A stretch of DNA of 64,000 bases from Vitellaria paradoxa (lineage: Eukaryota; Streptophyta; Magnoliopsida; Ericales; Sapotaceae). Under the pieces are notes generated by a model. The model did not search any database. It was not told the origin of the DNA and saw only the letters and a program-made list of their open reading frames with translations. The stretch spans positions 23,793,840 to 23,857,839 of the forward strand of contig CM034241.1 of NCBI GenBank assembly GCA_019916065.1, written 5' to 3'. Made by a program: the position numbers and the translations under genes. Shown in pieces: positions 11,162 to 22,540 of this stretch. Position 1 is the first letter of the stretch, and each line of letters begins with the position of its first letter.

Positions 11162-11770
11162 TAATAACAAAGTGAGAGAATTTGCCCCCCTCCCCTGTTC
11201 TTGCCCCCCTCTTCATACTCCTGCCCTCATGGTAAAATTGGCCATTCTAAATTTCTTAACTTCCTTGCCCCTTTTTTGCCATCCAATTTCAAGCAACCCT
11301 CCTCAGATTTGTTAGAATTGCGATGGATTTCACCAGCTCCATGATCTCCCTCTCAAAACCCTAACCCGAATCCCTCAAAATCTTCATCAATGACGTAACT
11401 CTTCTTAACACCATGCTGAGATTTTGTTTTGGTCAGCTCCACAATCACCCAATAGCAGAACCCCCTCCTCATCTTCCCTAGTAATGTCCAGCCCCTGGCA
11501 CACCAAAGGGCTGCACTCCACAATCTGCTTCCTCCCCTCCTTACTTAACCCTACCCAAATTTGATATTGCTCCGCCTCTGACGAAAGCCAAGAACCTGTT
11601 TTCCTTGTCTGACCCCTCCCAATTACCAAAAACACCTCCATCAATCGCCACAAAACTTCCTTCCTCCAGCTTCCTCTCCCTCTCACTTCACAAGTCTTGC
11701 TCACCAACCAAAAGTATAGAGAAATCAGTCTCCTCCAAACAAAAATGGAAGGAAGAATAAAAAGGAGGAG

Positions 11771-11779
11771 GAGAAGAGG
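11771..11779. repeat. 9-bp target duplication, left (long-TIR element)
   Basis: GAGAAGAGG here and at 14159-14167. A 9-bp duplication is typical of Mutator-like elements. Confidence 0.7.
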
Positions 11780-14158
11780 AGGGTTTTGCCCAAAGCAGTC
11801 ACCCAAAATTCAAAATTTCACAAATAAGTCAGTCAAAAAATCTTTTCCCTATAACCAGTCACCGTTTAAATGTGTTATTGCAAAAGACGAATTCACTTTG
11901 AAGTCATCATCACCAACGACGTCTTCACGTTTAATTAAAAAAAATATTATATATTGAAGTCATCATTGTTAAAAACAACTTTAATGTAAAGTCATTATTT
12001 TAAAAAATGATTTCTATATGAATACACTTTCACCATAATCCCTTATCAAATTTTTGGACACAAATATGTGCATGTGCAAGCGTACAATTGAAAAATCTGA
12101 ATCTAAGTTTGAATATATTAATTAGTTATCTTATCTGGAATTTTAAGTTGAATGTATCACTTAATAAAAATAAAAATAAATAGAAAAAATTGGTCGATTA
12201 AATATTTTTTTTAATTAAAAAATGGTGACAACACCTTTTGAAATTATCTCTTGTTTTTGCATAGCTCTTTTGTATTTGTTACATTTCCTCTTTAAAACAA
12301 ACTTTTAAACTCTATATTTTTTTTGAAAAGATAAGTAAAATTTATTAAATGGAAATAATAGATACAGCATCTAGAAGATGCAATCTACAATTAAGACCAA
12401 AAACAGACTACATACCAGTCTTACCTAAAGAATCTATGAAGTACAATAAAAAAGTTAGATCTACCTCTTTGCCAGCATTGACCCAAGTAAATAAACAATT
12501 AAAAAACAGACTTTTAATTCTCACTACATTACTTTCCTCGACTTCAAAGATTCTTCTATTGCGCTCTTTCCAAACTGTCTAGATTAGACAGATTGGAACC
12601 AAATTCCATACTTCCTTCTTAAACTCTATATATACTAACAAATAAAAAAACCATAAGAAATAAATATTTAAAATCATAGCAATATAAACAAATATTTTAT
12701 AAAATTAAAATTAATAAAGCATTTAAAATAACAAACAAAATAAATATTTAAAAAACGACTTCTGTAGTTATTTTAAAGTTGTCATAGATAGAGACAACTT
12801 TAAAGTTAATATTTTTGAAAAATGACTTGTGTATATTATTGAAATAATAGGCAAACGATGATAGGGGTGATTAGGAAAAAAAAGAAAATAATCTAAATTT
12901 AAATTTGAATGTAACTTCGTTATCGTATCTGATAGTCTGAATTAGATGTATCACTTTGATAAAAGAGGGGGGGGGGAACTAATTAATTAAATCTATTATA
13001 TAGCAATAGAGAATTTGAGTTTGAATGTATCACTTCCAAATAGCATATTTAAAACAAACTCTTACACCTTATACCATCTAGAATTATATACTGACATAAA
13101 AATGCAAAAAAGTAAATATTTATAGAAACACAAACACATAGTTATGCAATCCAAATAAATATTTATAAATAAAAAAAAAATCAAGGCCTAGACAATATTT
13201 AGACATGATTTTGTTTTTCCACAATTGTTTATAATATATAAATATTTTGAATTTTATTAAGGATCAAAACCTTGAATAACATTAATTATTTATAGATGAT
13301 TTATGTCATAGAGTTTAAATTGAAGTGGTATTAGAGATTTTATTATCAACCTTGATTTTGAAAAAATAATGATTCAAAGTTTGGTCAAAATGGGAAAAAA
13401 AGAAAAATAAGGAAATTTTTTTTTTAAATAGGAAGAGATAATTTTATTTATTTATATTGCTCATTTGAGAAAACTTATCTATAAAATTACAAATAAAAAT
13501 TTTTGGAGAAGTAGAACCCCAATTTTTGTAAACTTCATTATAAAATAAAATATTTATTCAGGTTGCATAAATATTTGTTCGTGCTGCTATAATTTTAAAT
13601 ATTTATTTTATTATTATTTTTTATTTAATAGTATATATAGGGTATAAGAGTGTGTTTTAGATAGGAAGTGTAGCAAATACAAAAAGAGCAATGCAAAAAC
13701 AAGAAATAAGTTCAAAAAGGTGTTGTCACCTTTTTTCAGTTAAAAAGAAAAAACTATTCAATCAATTAGTTTTTTATTTATTTTTATTTTTATTTAGTGA
13801 TACATTCAACTCAAAATTCAGATAAGATAACTAAGTAATACATTCAAACTTAAATTTATACTTTTCAATTGTACATTTATATGTCCAAAAATCTGCTTAG
13901 GGATTACAGTGAAATATATTCGTATAGAAGTTGTTTTTTAAAATAATGACTTTAAGGTCATTTTACCAATGATGACTTCAATAGATAAAATTATTTTTTA
14001 ATTAAATGTGAATATGTTATTGGTAATGACAATTTCAAAGTAAATACGTCTTTTGCGAAGACAACTTTAAATGGTGACTAATTTAGGGAAATGATTTTTT
14101 GACTGAGTTATTTGTGGAATTTTGAGTTTTAGTTGACTGTTTTGGGCAAAACCCTCAA
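11780..14158. mobile_element. Non-autonomous DNA transposon with ~500-bp terminal inverted repeats (MULE-like or foldback)
   Basis: The left end reads AGGGTTTTGCCCAAAGCAGT and the reverse complement of the right end reads TTGAGGGTTTTGCCCAAAA. The inverted similarity continues inward, with many point changes and small indels, through about 11780-12700 and 13560-14158 once the L1 insert at 12317-12618 is left out. Shared landmarks include the CAAAAGACG and GGTGACAACACCTTTT segments. The 9-bp flanking duplication and long TIRs suggest the Mutator superfamily. No transposase can be read in the AT-rich centre (about 12700-13560), so mobility must have been supplied from elsewhere. It interrupts the upstream part of the L1. 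Confidence 0.75.
12317..12618 (-). mobile_element. 5'-truncated L1 fragment nested in the left TIR
   Basis: 302 bp flanked by TTAAACTCTATA at 12305-12316 and 12619-12630. On the minus strand it reads TVWKERNRRIFEVEES, the C-terminal end of plant L1 ORF2, followed by a 3' UTR and an A tail (T run at 12317-12324 on plus). The opposite TIR of the host transposon has no such segment, so it acts as the empty site and proves the insertion. Confidence 0.88.
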
Positions 14159-14167
14159 GAGAAGAGG

Positions 14168-15700
14168 CCTCTCCAAAAAGTCCATGCATTGACTGTTCTA
14201 TGTACCCATGTTGAGCTTTAGTTTTCCTTGATGATTGGCTTCCAATCCAATTGACAAGGTTGAAGTCTGTTTAAAAATAGCAAATGACTCTCTCAACATT
14301 GACCCATTCCTTGAAGAATCTGAGTTCCCCAAATAGCCCAACTCCTAGAAATGGTTTTGGGTCTTAATGTAAATGGCCTGATTGACTGGGCTACAATCTT
14401 GCTTAGCCCAGCCTGAATCTACTAAGCCGCTCCACTCACAATCATTTGATATTTCTAAGATGTCTGCTAACCAGCGCCATGTGCCCCCACTCCCTTCCTT
14501 CACCACGAAGTCTGGCAACCCCACACACCTCCACAGCTTGGAATCCAAGCGCCATCATCTTCTCAAGCTACAGTAATTTGTGAATTAAGGAACAACTGAA
14601 AAAACCTTTGACCTAATCCACTAATGCCCCTCGTTCCACGCACAAAAGGCAGTCATAAATCGTCTTGCCCACTTCGGTCTTCACTAATGTCATGATGCTC
14701 CTCCGATCTCACCTAACGCAGGTTTGAGCCCACGAAAGCTTTGCCCTCTGCATCATATCACTTTTCACCTCCAAAAAGACACCACAAAAATCGTCTATAC
14801 ATTTGCAAAACCCAGTAGCCAAAGGAATCGCAAGAGACCAACCACCGTAACCCATACCATATTACTTTCCCATCCCTATCTTTCACAACACCCCTTAACT
14901 ATGCCAACAATCGAGGAAAAGATGAAGACCTCTTAGACGACTCCTCTCTAAGTGAGCAGCTTCTCATAACTCCTTTGATAGGAATACAAACAAAAACCCC
15001 CCCTGACCTACTTCCTTCACCTCGACTCTACCAGGGATTTGCCATCTATGACTCACCTAAACCCTAACTTCTTAATTGCCTTCTCCCTTGACCCCGCAAA
15101 TCTCCCAACCAAACAGCAATTGAAATATTTACTACTTTCAACCACTCCAAGGCCTACAACCACTCTCTCCTCTCCCCCTGAACTCATCTGCCTACACCGT
15201 TGCCTAACTTCCTTTCATTCTAGTTGCTGTGTTGCATTTACATACATTTAACCATGTTCCTGGGTTTTCGGTGCTTCTCCTCAAATTGAACTCATTTAGC
15301 ATTTCCACAAAAGTTATCCCCTCCCCCTCGCTATAGCTTTGGAACTAACATTGTGAAACTGCCCATGGGAGAAAATAATTTGAGCTCCTGCCTCCAAACA
15401 CCTCCATCCCTGAACCTAGAAACGATTAGAGTCCTTTTACCCCCATGAAACTTTCCAATTGTTGGTTGCCCCCTACTGTCTTCATCACCTTGCCACATAA
15501 CTTGACCACCCATCTGAGTTCTTTTACAGAAATAACCACCACCCTGTAGTAGACCCTTCCTCTCTTGGTGATTTTGACAGCATTACCCTTCTTTGTTCCT
15601 CTTCTATATTGATCATTGTTGTTGCCATTAACTATTTCGCGCATCTAAGCCACTCCGTCGTCTAGTAATGGCTGCCCCAGACCATTTCCTGCCGTCAATC
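14168..15700 (-). pseudogene. Probable L1 upstream/ORF1 region, beyond the transposon
   Basis: GC-richer than its surroundings, with short open stretches on the minus strand (for example KLWRCVGLPDFVVKEGSG at 14548-14345 and LIVSRFRDGGVWRQELKLF at 15513-15331). The latter has the basic/aromatic look of plant L1 ORF1, but I cannot identify a full RRM or zinc knuckle. Placement between the transposon's right end and unassigned DNA makes it the continuation of the L1. This is an inference from layout. Confidence 0.4.
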
Positions 15701-18090
15701 CCAAGAAAATTTTGATGGCACACATTAGCTCTATTTCCCTTAAGTTGTGCCGAGAGCATTTTATCAAAAAGTTTACCCAACTATAAATATATCTATATGT
15801 TTATTTTCAAGTCCCTATCATGTCATGTCCTAATTTTTACTATTTTTTAACAACTGCTGCAGCTGTGCTCACTTCGAGTTGTATCTCTGTTTTCTGTCTA
15901 TAATTTTTCTTTTTAGAAGTAAACGAGTTTTTGAGGATAAGCTAAAATTTTACCTTGCAGTCGTGGGAAGGAGGAGGGGGGATTTGGTCTTCTTGTTGAC
16001 AATGCTGATATCCCATGATCCAGCATTTAATTGTAGCTTAACTACGGTGGCAGGTGTAGGTAAAAATTAATTAACCATGAGCCTTGGTACCAGCATCCAG
16101 GTGTTGAATTAAAGCCAAAGAAAACATTAGCTTTGAGAATTCTGTTGAAATGAAAGCAAAAAAAATTCATGTGTTAGGACTGAAAATAAAATAAAATGAA
16201 AACAACTTGAAGCCTTAGAAAAGAGCAGCTTAGTGCACAAGACTTCCATATTGTGGAGTCTAAGGAGGTTCAAATTTTTGCAAACTTAGACTAACAGAAA
16301 ATTATTTTTTAAGCAGTTTGAACGCTCATATCCATTCAATCATTAAGTTGGTGCGGAGAAGCGCTTAACGTATCTGACTGCAAAAAAAGAAGCACACTAG
16401 GATAATAATGATAAACTATTCAGAAACAGAACTACTCATTCAATATGGCTGTATAATGTTTCATAAATACCTGCTCAATCTAGATCAACTTCACATTAAA
16501 CAACAGCCTCAAATGTATTGGAAATTATGTTGACCAAGAAATATCATTCGGAGATTTTGTGAATGAAATTGCATGACCTATGTTGCATGAACTCGGATGT
16601 TAGTATCTAGTGTGGATGTCTATTCAACTGTTAGACATTTCCAAATTTTAATTTTTGGATATTGAAAAATCTAATCAAAAGTTGGGTGATGATACATGGG
16701 CTGTTGTAAACATTCAAATATTTTGTATGTGCTTGAAATTAAATTGAATTTATAGAGAGAAAAAAAAAAGAATTTATCTTCCATTTATGTGAAAAGCTAG
16801 ACAATTTTTCTTGCCATCGAAGCAAGTGCTGCTTTTTCAAATGTCATTGAAAATTAAAGGATACAAGTGTCTAATTTAGGTGTAGGAGTCGGATATATAC
16901 TCTTAACCTTGCCATATCCAGTGAATACAAGGACAGTAGAGGAAATAAAAGAATTCATATAACTGCGCATGATTACTAGAAATTCTATTATCATGATAAT
17001 AATCTCTCAGCAGAAAAATCTAGAGAAGTCGCATTCCCAAACCATCCAGAAGATTCTACTAGTTTCAAATATTTTTGTAAGGAAGTAAAACTTGTATAAT
17101 ATTTCAAAAAATGGATTTATCCTAAAACTTATCCTAAATTGGCTACAGGAAGTAAAACTTGTATGCTACTTCAAAAATGACTTAAACTTATATTAAATTC
17201 AAGTAGCCACAAAAAAGACAATGGCTATAGCATCTAGAACCACACACAATAATTTGACATCAAACTTGTACCAGCCTGTTTAATTTATAAGAAGAAAAAT
17301 AAAGAAAAATAAAACATTGGATCCAATCATCGCAACACAAATCTAAAACTCTTCTCCAATTCACCAAGCTGGTGATATCACTGAGATTCAATATTTCCAA
17401 AAATCCAATCAAATAATAATAATAATAATAACAATACTAAAAATTAGTGTTTCCAAAAGTCATTTCGGAAAACTAAAATTTGAAATTTATCTGCAAAACT
17501 TTCAAATGATACACCATAGCCTACAATTGCAACATAATCCTATTTTTTCAACTCCCTCTCCCTGCCCCTTATCTCCATTTTGTTGAAACCATTTTGCAAC
17601 CTTCTGACCACAAAAAATTGCTGAACCACAGACACTGTCTAAAATGCATGCTAGTCTGTTATGGCAGCTGTCTGGAGGTTGAAATAACCTCGAAAAAAAT
17701 TTTATCCGTTAATAATGCCAACTCAATAGCTTCATAGATAACCATACTACAAGCCAGTTAGGTGACACATAGGCAGCAATCTCTACAGGATTTTTAACCT
17801 TCAGAATACAAGCACAAGAAGCATCAATCAAATTGCTACTTTGAAGAAACACGTAAAACAAACATCTATGGCTAGTTTCATTAGGATTTTCTATATATAA
17901 ATATGCGTTATGTGTACCATGTCAATGTAATATCCATCCTACTATGCAACTTGCACACAGAGATTGAACACCAAGAAAGAATTAAAACATAAAAGGAAAA
18001 AACAGCTAAAGAAGTCATTAAATTATGTAAACAAAGATCTTGCTGCTACTATTGCTGTTTATTTCAGTTCAAGTGTAAAACAAAACCTCA
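15701..18090. other. Unassigned AT-rich DNA
   Basis: I see no convincing coding region, RNA gene or bounded repeat over 2.4 kb. A short (AAT)n run lies near 17415-17430. Confidence 0.4.
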
Positions 18091-18272
18091 AGTCATTTTA
18101 TAACATTCCTCATTTTTATGGAGGGGAAAGCCAGTGGTCAATGCTTCCCACTTAGGCCATAGCACTGCGTTCATTTAACTCAGTCATTTTATAACATTCC
18201 TCATTTTTATGGAGGGGAAAGCCAGTGGTAAATTCTTCCCACTTAGGCCATGGCACTGTGTTCAATTGACTC
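18091..18272. repeat. 91-bp tandem duplication
   Basis: A unit starting AGTCATTTTATAACATTCCT occurs at 18091-18181 and directly again at 18182-18272 with only a few differences. It is non-coding and lies just left of the copia 5' LTR. Confidence 0.92.
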
Positions 18273-18445
18273 CCCATCCCCTCCTATGCACCAAAAAACA
18301 TAAAATAAATAAATAAAAACATGAACTTCCCTTTGTATTTCACAATACATGCCAAAAATAGAAGTTTATTGTCATAAAATCTGTAATGCAACTCAGGTAG
18401 ACTATTCAGAGGATCAATCAGTGCTTTTGATAATGTGCACGTTAT

Positions 18446-19065
18446 TGATGGGTCCACCCACACCCATTAGTTCAATCAGATGGCAGACCCACGTGGCCAA
18501 TTTTTTCTTCAAGCATCAATGGGTTTTCCTCTTCTGACCAAGGCTCGCAAAATTAAATGCACTGAAGAAATCATGCATCTCTGGCTTGAGGTAGCCTATT
18601 TTTCCCGTGCAAGCCTTAATAAGTAGGAGTAATGGCAGTGAGCTGTTGCATGTAAATTTTTACAATCATTCACACAGAAATGGTCATGCTGGATTGCCTA
18701 TAAAAAGACAAAGTTGCAAGGCAAGGGAGAGAGTGGTGAACTGAAGCTATAAGTGTTTGGGTAGAGAGTGAGGTGCTTACCAAAGAGTGTGTCTGTTCCT
18801 CTCTGTAAAGTGTTTTTCCTTTGTGTTGTAGAACCAATGAAATTGTGTTTGTATACCCAATTTGTGGAAAGTTTCTTTGTATACACATTATTTGATAATA
18901 GTGGAGGTTATGTCACTGGACCCGTGAATGTAGGCAAAATTGTATTGAATCGCGTAATTTTAGTGTCTAGTGTAGTAAGTTCCATGCTTTTATTTCTTGT
19001 TCAATTTATCAATTTTTGAATGATTTAATTCATGAGTTAAAAGGTAATTCCTGCTATGTCCAACA
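18446..19065 (+). repeat. copia 5' LTR
   Basis: 620 bp, starts TGATGGGTCCAC and ends CTATGTCCAACA, immediately before the primer site. A TATA box (TATAAAA, about 18699-18705) and the GGATTGCCTATAAA context are shared with the 3' LTR. Confidence 0.9.
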
Positions 19066-19067
19066 AG

Positions 19068-19079
19068 TGGTATCAAAGC
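19068..19079 (+). promoter_or_regulatory. copia primer-binding site (initiator Met-tRNA)
   Basis: TGGTATCAAAGC, one base from the usual plant copia TGGTATCAGAGC, two bases after the 5' LTR. Confidence 0.9.
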
Positions 19080-19104
19080 TGAGTTCCTTTTCGTGTGAAT
19101 TAAA

Positions 19105-19915
19105 ATGGGAGAGACCAAGTAACATGATTAAATTAACATAATCAAATTATGCTATTTGGAAGCCCAAAATGAAGGATACCCTTTTCTTTAAAGATCTGAT
19201 TGATCCAATTGAAAGTGAAGAAGTCAAGCTAGAAGACAAGATAAAGAGGGAGTGGGAACAAATCAACGGAAAAAATGTTGGAAAATTCCAGTAATGGATT
19301 GATCACAACGTGTTCCATCACATTGTTTAAGAGACAGATGCATATAGTTTCTAGAAAAAATTGGAAGCTATATACAAGAGGAAGATTGCATGCAAAAAGG
19401 CTCTTCTGATGAGGAGACTTGTGAATTGAAAGTCAGAGACGGGAATTCAGTTGCTGGGCATACGAGTAATTTCCAAACCTTAGTGGACTAGTTGGTTGTT
19501 GTTGTAAAAATACTTGACGACGAGATGCAAGCCCTATTTTTTCCTTTATTTTTTATTTATTATTATTATTTTGGTAAGAAACGCAAGCCCTATTGCTGCT
19601 ATGCTTTCTACTAGACAACTAGGAGACGTTGGTTATGTTACTCAGTAACTCTACTTTGGAGGGAAGAATCACCACGATCATGCTCTAAGATGACTTCTTC
19701 AATGAAGAATCAAGAAGGAAGGAGAAGAGATCAAAATAGTTCCAAGCCTTTGCCCTTGTCGCAGAAAGCAGAAGCCGAGGAAGGTGCCAACTTAGGACGA
19801 GATTCAACAGAGGAACCAACAACCATAACAAATCCAAAGACAAGGACCGGTCAAAACCCAATGTCAAGTGCTACTATTGTGGCCAGGAGGGTCATATGAA
19901 GAAAAAATATCAAAT
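19105..19915 (+). pseudogene. copia gag, decayed
   Basis: It begins at ATG 19105 (MGETK, then a stop) and across frames shows the usual copia gag order: LCYLEAQNEGYPFL corresponding to the Y-x-x-W-K-x-K-M core, a WIDHNVFHHIV-like block near 19300, and RRLVN near 19420. A zinc knuckle follows at 19869-19910, CYYCGQEGHMKKKY, whose last Cys is Tyr. A 44-bp poly(A)-type insertion with its own target duplication sits at 19539-19582. No intact frame longer than about 70 codons remains. Confidence 0.8.
19527..19594 (-). mobile_element. Tail-only retroposon insertion in copia gag
   Basis: GCAAGCCCTATT occurs at 19527-19538 and 19583-19594. On the minus strand the 44 bp between them read TTTCTTACC followed by an A-rich tail with T interruptions. 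This is the same design as 6181-6225, and TTTCTTACC resembles the L1 3' terminus TTACTTAYC. The inserted A tail is decayed. Confidence 0.7.
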
Positions 19916-19994
19916 ATTGAAGACAAAGTAAAAATAAGGTCTAAATTAGAAAAAGCCCAAACACAATAATACCATTGCCACCCTATCTAAAGAT

Positions 19995-21615
19995 GTGATG
20001 GTACTATCTATCGAAGAGAATAAATGCCTTTACTTTGAAGATCAAAATACAAAACGGGCTGGCTCTTACCATGCTACTCTTAGGAGAGAGTTCTTCACTT
20101 CATACAAAGCTAGTGCCTTTGACGTTGTGAAGATGAGCAACATAAGCCAGTCAAAGATCGTGGGGAAATGTGATGTTTGCATTAAAACCAATGATGGGTG
20201 CAACATGGTGTTCAAAGATGTGAGACATGTTATCAATTTACACCTTAATCTTATGTCTACAATTGCTCTTTATTTGGAATGCTATGAGAATTGTTTCGGC
20301 AAACTTATATCTAGAATTGCTGTCGACTAACAAGCCTATGAGAATTATGTTAGCAACGACAAGTGGAAGTTGATAAAGAGCTCCCTAATTATTATCAGAG
20401 GACAAACTTGTACGTTGTAGAAGACTCAGGTGATGACGTGCTCTTATAGCTTAAATGGTGTCGAAGATAAATATTCACCAAATTTGTGGCCTAGAAAACT
20501 TGCTCACATGAGTGAGAAAGGGTTGCACATTTTAACAAAAAGCTCTCTCATTTCCTTTGCCAGAGACACTACTTTGAACCCATGTGAGTACTACTAGTTC
20601 AACAAGCATTACAGAGTTTACTTTAGTTCCTCCACTAAGAGAAAATCAAAGTTGTTTAGTATGGTAAACTCTGATGTTTGCGGTCCCATATAAGTAGTCT
20701 TTCTCTAGGTGGCAACAAATATTTTGCAACCTTTATTGATAATTTGATGACTGTATCATAAAAGGTGTGGGGTATTTCTTAATAATGAAAGACTAGGTGT
20801 TTCAATTTCCTCAAATATTTCATGCTATGGTTTATTGAGAAATTGGAAAGTTGCTAAAGTGTCCATATAGATAATGTTGGTAGGGTACAATTCAAAGGAG
20901 TTTGAAGCTGAGTGTGATATTTGTGGTATTCGGTGTGAGAAGACAATCCTTTGTACCCACAACACCATGGTGTTGCCAAGAGATTGAATCGTATTACTGT
21001 GGAGAGCTAGATTCATGCTCAAAAACGACAAGATTTCCTAAATCATTTGTGTGAAGCCATTCAGTCTGCTTGTTACTTGAACAATAGATCTCCACTAGCT
21101 CCTTTGGATTTTCACACTCCAGAAATGGTTTCGTCTGATAAGAATATCTCTTACTCTCACTTGAGAGTATTTGGTTGCAAGGCATTTACACATGTGCCAA
21201 AGAAGCAAAGATCCAAGCTTGATGACAAAACCATCCCATGTGCCTTTGTGGGATAAAGATATGAACACTTCGATAGACCTTGGAACCAAGAGAATAAGAA
21301 AAACTATTAGAAGCATAAATGTAATATTTCGTGAAAGACAAATCCCAACTAAATTTTTTGAAATATACAAAACGTATAAATATTGCTAGTGCTTCAAACC
21401 ATATACCAGATTCCTCACCATCACAAGATGCCATGAGTGGAGTAGAGTTCCCAGAAGTAGAAATTCTAGATACAAAGGAGGGTGATGATGTGTCAGATGT
21501 AGAGAGTGTTAAGCAAGGGGAGTAGCCCCTTCCACCGGAGATTGCAAAACCTTGATTGAGAATGTCAACTAGAGAACACAAAAATCAACCAAAATAGTAA
21601 TTTATGAGTATATCT
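19995..21615 (+). pseudogene. copia protease and integrase, decayed
   Basis: The protease region is open at 19995-20330 with SYHATLRREFFTSYKASAFD and MVFKDVRHVINLHLNLMS. The D-S/T-G-A catalytic motif before SYHA is lost (KRAGSYH). Then come LAHMSEKGLHILTKSSL (GAG-pre-integrase type) and integrase traces such as VNSDVCGPI. The later core is open at 21047-21256 with AIQSACYLNNRSPLAPLDF and HLRVFGCKAFTHVPKKQRSK. The frame reaches STREH near 21570 and is cut by the solo LTR at 21615. Stops and frameshifts are frequent. Confidence 0.85.
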
Positions 21616-21727
21616 TGTTGAGCCAAGGTTTAAAACATTAGTTTTATATTTGATTTTGATGATAACAAACATTGAACTAAATTTTCATAATTAATTTTCA
21701 AATAGACATTGTATGAAATGTTACAAT

Positions 21728-22540
21728 CAATGTTGTTAAAATCTAGATTTAAACTTTAAAATCTTACGATTCTACGATATTAGAACGAGAAACCTTTTTC
21801 GATCTTATGTAAAATATTAATAGGATTAAAATAGATAAATCTCAATTTTGGGATATAAAATTAGTAAAATTTCAATTTTATATGCGATTTTTCCGATTTT
21901 AAAAATTAAGCAATTTTTTTTTTTAATTTTGTCAAATAAAATATATTTTTATGATTTTTTTTGAAGTGATAGGCCACAACTATTTCATTTGTCATTTTTT
22001 TTTTTTTTTGTAGAATTTTTTTATTCCACAACACTATTATTTCTTATGCTATACTAGTTGATGAGTATGCGTATTGTTCTACCAAATTGACTACCATAAA
22101 TTAAATATAGTAGTTATGATGGAAATCTAGATACCAAAATAAAATATTATAAATACAAATCAACTCCTACAAATAGTTAAAATAAAATGAAATTATTATT
22201 TTAATGTCAATTATATAGGTTAAAGGTCTTATGTGGTTGGGTAAACGAAGTATAAAACCCTATATAGAATTTTTTACAAACTTTGTCAATAATTTATTTT
22301 ATTGATATAAATAAGTTTTTGTATGTGGCAGTTGCTTGATGCATTTCTTTGCTCTCTTCTATTATTAATAAAATTCTTTACTTATCAAAAAAAAAGAAAA
22401 AAGGAAGCTTTAAATAAAGAATTGAAACATAATAGATTATGTTTTTATATTATAGGCATTTGGTAAAATCTTACGATTTTGCGATTCGATTTTTTGGACC
22501 TCCACCGATTTTAAGTAAAATCTCAATTTTAACAACCTTG
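21728..22540. mobile_element. Non-autonomous hAT-like element nested in the solo LTR
   Basis: The 8-bp duplication GTTACAAT (21720-21727 and 22541-22548) flanks 813 bp. The left end CAATGTTGTTAAAAT and the reverse complement of the right end CAAGGTTGTTAAAAT match at 14 of 15 bases. An 8-bp duplication with short TIRs starting CA fits the hAT superfamily. No transposase is encoded. The sub-terminal parts are rich in TTACGATT-like repeats in both orientations. Confidence 0.82.
22300..22400 (+). mobile_element. L1 3'-end remnant inside the hAT-like element
   Basis: TTGCTCTCTTCTATTATT, then AATAAAATTC, then TTACTTATC and an A-rich tail (22387-22400). This is the usual plant L1 3' terminus. The left limit and target duplication were not resolved. 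Confidence 0.5.

Larger units (their letters stand above)
7427..15700 (-). mobile_element. Degenerate L1-type LINE, split by a 2.4-kb DNA transposon
   Basis: Minus-strand L1 retrotransposon. The 3' end (low coordinate) has an A-rich tail near 7429-7440 preceded by a 3' UTR, the ORF2 domains run from 7668 to 11161, and the ORF1-side sequence continues upstream to 11779 and, beyond the inserted transposon, from 14159. The 5' end is uncertain; 15.7 kb is where GC-richer L1-like DNA stops. Without the 2388-bp insert plus duplication the element is about 5.9 kb, a normal L1 length. A C/A-rich low-complexity stretch lies inside it at about 10966-11010. Confidence 0.75.

Noticed and set aside
11697..11957. 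Plus-strand ORF across the left end of the long-TIR element
   Set aside because: Spans a transposon junction and is Arg/Lys low complexity.
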